Part shown: one piece after another, positions 61,108-64,000 of the stretch | Layout of the letters: the number at the start of each line of letters is the position of its first letter | Numbering within the stretch: position 1 is the stretch's first letter | From: Medakamo hakoo | Lineage: Eukaryota > Chlorophyta > Trebouxiophyceae > Coccomyxaceae | NCBI GenBank assembly: GCA_026636295.1 | Contig: CP089460.1 | Coordinates: 186,001 to 250,000 of the forward strand | Reading direction: 5' to 3' | Length of the DNA stretch: 64,000 bases | Program-made: the position numbers and the translations under genes | Notes under the pieces: generated by a model | The model's database searches: none | What the model was told of the DNA's origin: nothing | The model's input: the letters and a program-made list of their open reading frames with translations, nothing else

Positions 61108-63872
61108 TCACTCGACCACAAACGGCACAAAGGCGTGCCCCCCACCCGCGAAGAACTTGGAGTTGAACTCCACCCAGTGCAGGCGCAGGGCGTGGAGGAA
61201 GGCGGAGAGCGTCTCCATGACCATCAGGACGCCCAGCGTCGCGCACGCAAACACCCAGAAGGCGACGAAGAGGGCGGCGGGCGAGCCGGACCGGATGCCG
61301 GCCAGCAGGACGCGGTCGTAGAACACGGCGGACAGCTGGGAGTGGGCCAGGGATAGGGCCCAGAGGCGGAGGTAGGACGCGGTGTTGGAGACGGCGCCCA
61401 GCACGAATTCAATCGTGTGGATGGCCTGGTGGACGACGACCTCGGAGAAATCGAATTCGCCGCCGTGGCCGTGGCCGTCATCGTGGCCGCCGGCGGGAGG
61501 GGGAGGGTGGGACGAGGAGGCGGGCGCGCCACCGCCGCCGACCAGGCGCCGGCGCTCGCCCCCCCGCCCGCGCCCCCCTCCACCGCCCGCCTCATCGTCG
61601 TCCTCGCAGTCCGACCCGGGCGGGGTGAGCGCGCCGTACGGCGCCAGGGCCGCCGCGCCCGCCGCCGCCTCCGCCCGCCGCTTCAGGATGAGCGGTTTCG
61701 GGACGAGCATCCAGGGCACGGCGACGAAGGCGGCCAGGACGAGGAGCGCCTGGAGGCCGCCCTGCCCGCGGAACATGCGGTTCTCCTCGCACCGCCCGCC
61801 GCACGTCAGGCCGCCGTCGCCGGGCGCCAGGAACATGTAGATGAGCGTGTGGTACAGGTCGGCCGTCGACCCGGACGCCCACTTGACGACGATCAGCAGG
61901 CACAAGTACCCAAACAGCGCGTTCAGGAAGATGAGCTGGGGCCAAAACTCGGTGAGCGTGGACAGCCGGTCGCGGCGCGCCCGCTGGTTGAGCAGGCTCA
62001 GCCCGATGCCCGCGTTCATTTGGGTGACGCCCAGCAGGATGGACATCTTCATCTTGACGGAGTTCAGGAAGGACAGCTCCGTGCGGGAGCCGTGCCACGC
62101 CGGGTCGACGCCAAAGGGGTACGGCCGGCCGCCGTGGGTGGGGGCCAGCCCGGCGGCAAAGGCGGCGGGGCAGGACGCCGGGTCGGCCCGGATGCGGGCG
62201 GGGGAGGTCAGGCCCGGGTTGCCCGGGCAGGCCCACCGCCCGCCGCCGAACAGTGACATGGGGATGGAAAAGGCTTCATTGTAGATCAGCCCCGTGAACA
62301 GCGAAAAGACCGCCATCAACAGGATGCAGTACCGGCCGCCGAAGGCCATGGCGCCCATGTCGCCGCCCGGCGGCTGGCCGCCCGGGGACCGCGCCACCGC
62401 GGCCTCGCCCGCGATCATGGCGCCCGCGGCCAGGAGCATCAGCGCCGCGTGGCCGACGTCCCCAAACATGACGGCGAACAGGAAGGGGAAGGTGATGACC
62501 GTGAGGACGGCCGGGTTGACTTCACGGTACGACGCAGTGGCGTACGCGTCGACGATGGATTGGAAGGGCGCCAGGATTTTAGTGGGCGCAAAGTGCGTGG
62601 GCGGCGACTCGTAGGTCAGGAGGGGTTGCAGGACGGGCGTCGCGCCGGCGGCAGCGCCGGCGGCGGCGGCGCGGGCAGCCGCCGCCGCCGCCGCCCGCGC
62701 CCGGACGGGGACCCAGGCTTCCCCCACCAGCACTTGGCGTGTCACGTCGACGGAGAAACGGTTGAGCGTCGCGTACACGGCCGCTTCCGCGCGGACGCGC
62801 GCGGCCCAGGCGGGCAAGCCAGAGGCTAAAGTCGACACCAACGCCCGGCGCTGGGCGTCGCCGGCCGACGCGGCCGCATCCAGGTCGCGCAAGCGGCCGC
62901 CGACTTCAGAAGCCAGAGCGGCGGCCCGGGCGGGCGAGTCCGGGTAAGGGTAGCGCCGCGCGCCGTGCGCGTCGGCGGCTTTCGTCACTTTTGCTTTCGC
63001 GCGGTCGCCGGCGACGAAAACAACAAAGACGTGTTTTTCTTCAAGCGCGCACGTGCCCGGGTCCAGGACGCGGCCGACGGCAACATCACGGTAGACGCAG
63101 TTGCCACGTGTCGCCCGGAAGAGCAGGCGTTCGAACGCAGCGGCGCGGGAGGCCGGGACGGTGCCTGCGACGCAGGTTAAGCGGGCGGCCGCAGACGTGG
63201 CGGACGCGCCGTCGCCGCCGCCCAGGCCGCCTCCGCCACCCAGCAGCGGCGCGTCCGGGCCCGCCGGGTCCAGGAGGGAGGAAGAGGAGGCCTGGCCCCA
63301 CTCGTCTCCGACGCCGCCACCACCGCTCGCGGCACCTGCCACCGCACGGCGGTGGGCGTCGTCGAAGAAACGGGACGCCGTCTCCAACACCAACGACAGC
63401 TCGCCCAGCTCAGCCCGGGCGCGGTCGACACGCTCCGCCGCCCCCGCCGCGTCGACGAGTTGGGCCTCTAAATCCGCTAGGCGGGCTTCCAGCGCGTCGA
63501 GCGGGGTGTCACCCGCTGCGGCGGGCGTGCCGACAGTCGACGGGATGGAGGGGACGCCCGACGCGGGGAGGGCGCCCGCTTTGACAGCCGCCGCTTCGAA
63601 GACGCGCAGGCGGCGGGCCATTTCGTCGCACCGCTTGACCTGTTGTGAGGGTGTGGGGAGTGCTGAGCGTGCGTTTCTTTTGCTTTCCCAGGCGCGTTTC
63701 GGCGAGGGGTTGAAAACCGATCGGGTCAACGAAAAAAATCAAAACGACTTACGTGCGACGCAAAGGTGCGTTGGAACGCCGGCCGGTCCGCGTTCAGGTC
63801 CTTGAACTGGACGGTGCCCAGCCGACCCAGGGCGGCGACGGTGGCGTGCGCGGCTTCGGCCGGGATGAGGAG
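61108..63872 (-). CDS. VHA-a: V-type proton ATPase subunit a, 5' end outside window
   Basis: The large membrane subunit of the V-ATPase holds the proton half-channels in vacuolar and endosomal membranes. Exons in view (minus) are 63872-63753 and 63639-61108, giving the last 883 residues; the first exon lies beyond 64000. The early part is LLIPAEAAHATVAALGRLGT and FKDLNADRPAFQRTF, joined in phase 0 to VKRCDEMARRLRVFEAAAVK. A coiled-coil head region (LDALEARLADLEAQLVDAAG) follows. The membrane half shows FLFAVMFGDVGHAALMLLAA, LTGLIYNEAFSIPMSLFGGG, ILLGVTQMNAGIGLSLLNQR and the essential-Arg helix VSNTASYLRLWALSLAHSQL. A His-rich loop (PPAGGHDDGHGHGG) sits before it. It ends WVEFNSKFFAGGGHAFVPF. 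Confidence 0.93.
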
Positions 63873-64000
63873 CTGTGTGTTGAGTGGAGGGAGGCAGGGG
63901 CGTGAGAACGAATGGGCGCGCTCGAGTGTTTTCGGTGTCGCGCGGGCGTGCGGACGCTCCAGCGCGCTCTGTGTCTCCTCCCACCGGGCGTGTAAGGCCA
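63873..64000 (-). other. Part of a V-ATPase a intron
   Basis: On the minus strand this ends in a CT-rich tract and CAACACACAG before the exon at 63872. The family needs about 15-20 further N-terminal residues, so the first exon is probably just outside the window. Confidence 0.6.

Noticed and set aside
1-64000. Transposons, LTR elements or virus-derived genes
   Set aside because: No transposase, reverse transcriptase, integrase or capsid motif and no long terminal or inverted repeats were seen.

Overview
This window is very GC-rich eukaryotic nuclear DNA, densely packed with short-intron genes. I read it as a green alga. The plastid protein CP12 has a simple chloroplast-type transit peptide. 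The pyruvate kinase is the plant cytosolic type, RPA1 ends in CCHC zinc knuckles as in some plant RPA1 forms, and there are remains of a plant-type WCRKC thioredoxin and a plant-like SET-domain methyltransferase. Introns are mostly 90-350 nt. They usually begin GTGAG or GTGCGT and end CACAG or similar. Coding exons carry long Gly/Ala/Pro tracts. The species is not identified. I see no rRNA, tRNA, CRISPR array, recognisable transposon or virus-like element.

Layout. 0.6-13.8 kb: RAD1 (9-1-1 clamp), a PLAC8-type membrane protein, cullin 4, a six-helix membrane protein, a HEAT-repeat protein and RPA1. 14.1-24.3 kb: the inositol pyrophosphate kinase VIP1/PPIP5K, a small unknown protein, a lysine-methyltransferase-like protein, CP12 and ribosomal protein eL33. 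24.3-42.6 kb: cytochrome c, pyruvate kinase, an unknown Ala/Gly-rich protein, NAD-isocitrate dehydrogenase regulatory subunit, BCCIP, NAD-isocitrate dehydrogenase catalytic subunit, VDAC, a small mitochondrial membrane protein, a methyltransferase and a WD40 protein. This stretch is unusually rich in central-carbon and mitochondrial functions. 42.8-54.8 kb: eight consecutive genes that all encode signal-peptide proteins. Three are secreted heme peroxidases, four are low-complexity Gly/Ala/Ser/Trp- or Thr/Val-rich proteins, and one is a sequon-rich orphan. This is the most unusual part of the window and may be an extracellular-matrix module. 54.9-64 kb: a SET-domain methyltransferase, two fragments of a thioredoxin gene, a ZIP metal transporter divergent from a COG0523/ZNG1 zinc GTPase, and the V-ATPase a subunit, which runs off the right edge.

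Most genes alternate in orientation, so neighbours form divergent pairs sharing 120-270 bp (VIP1/unknown, CP12/eL33, cytochrome c/pyruvate kinase, IDH1/BCCIP, VDAC/mitochondrial protein, ZIP/ZNG1). Exon boundaries were worked out by hand from splice dinucleotides, reading-frame phase and family similarity. No transcript evidence or database search was available.
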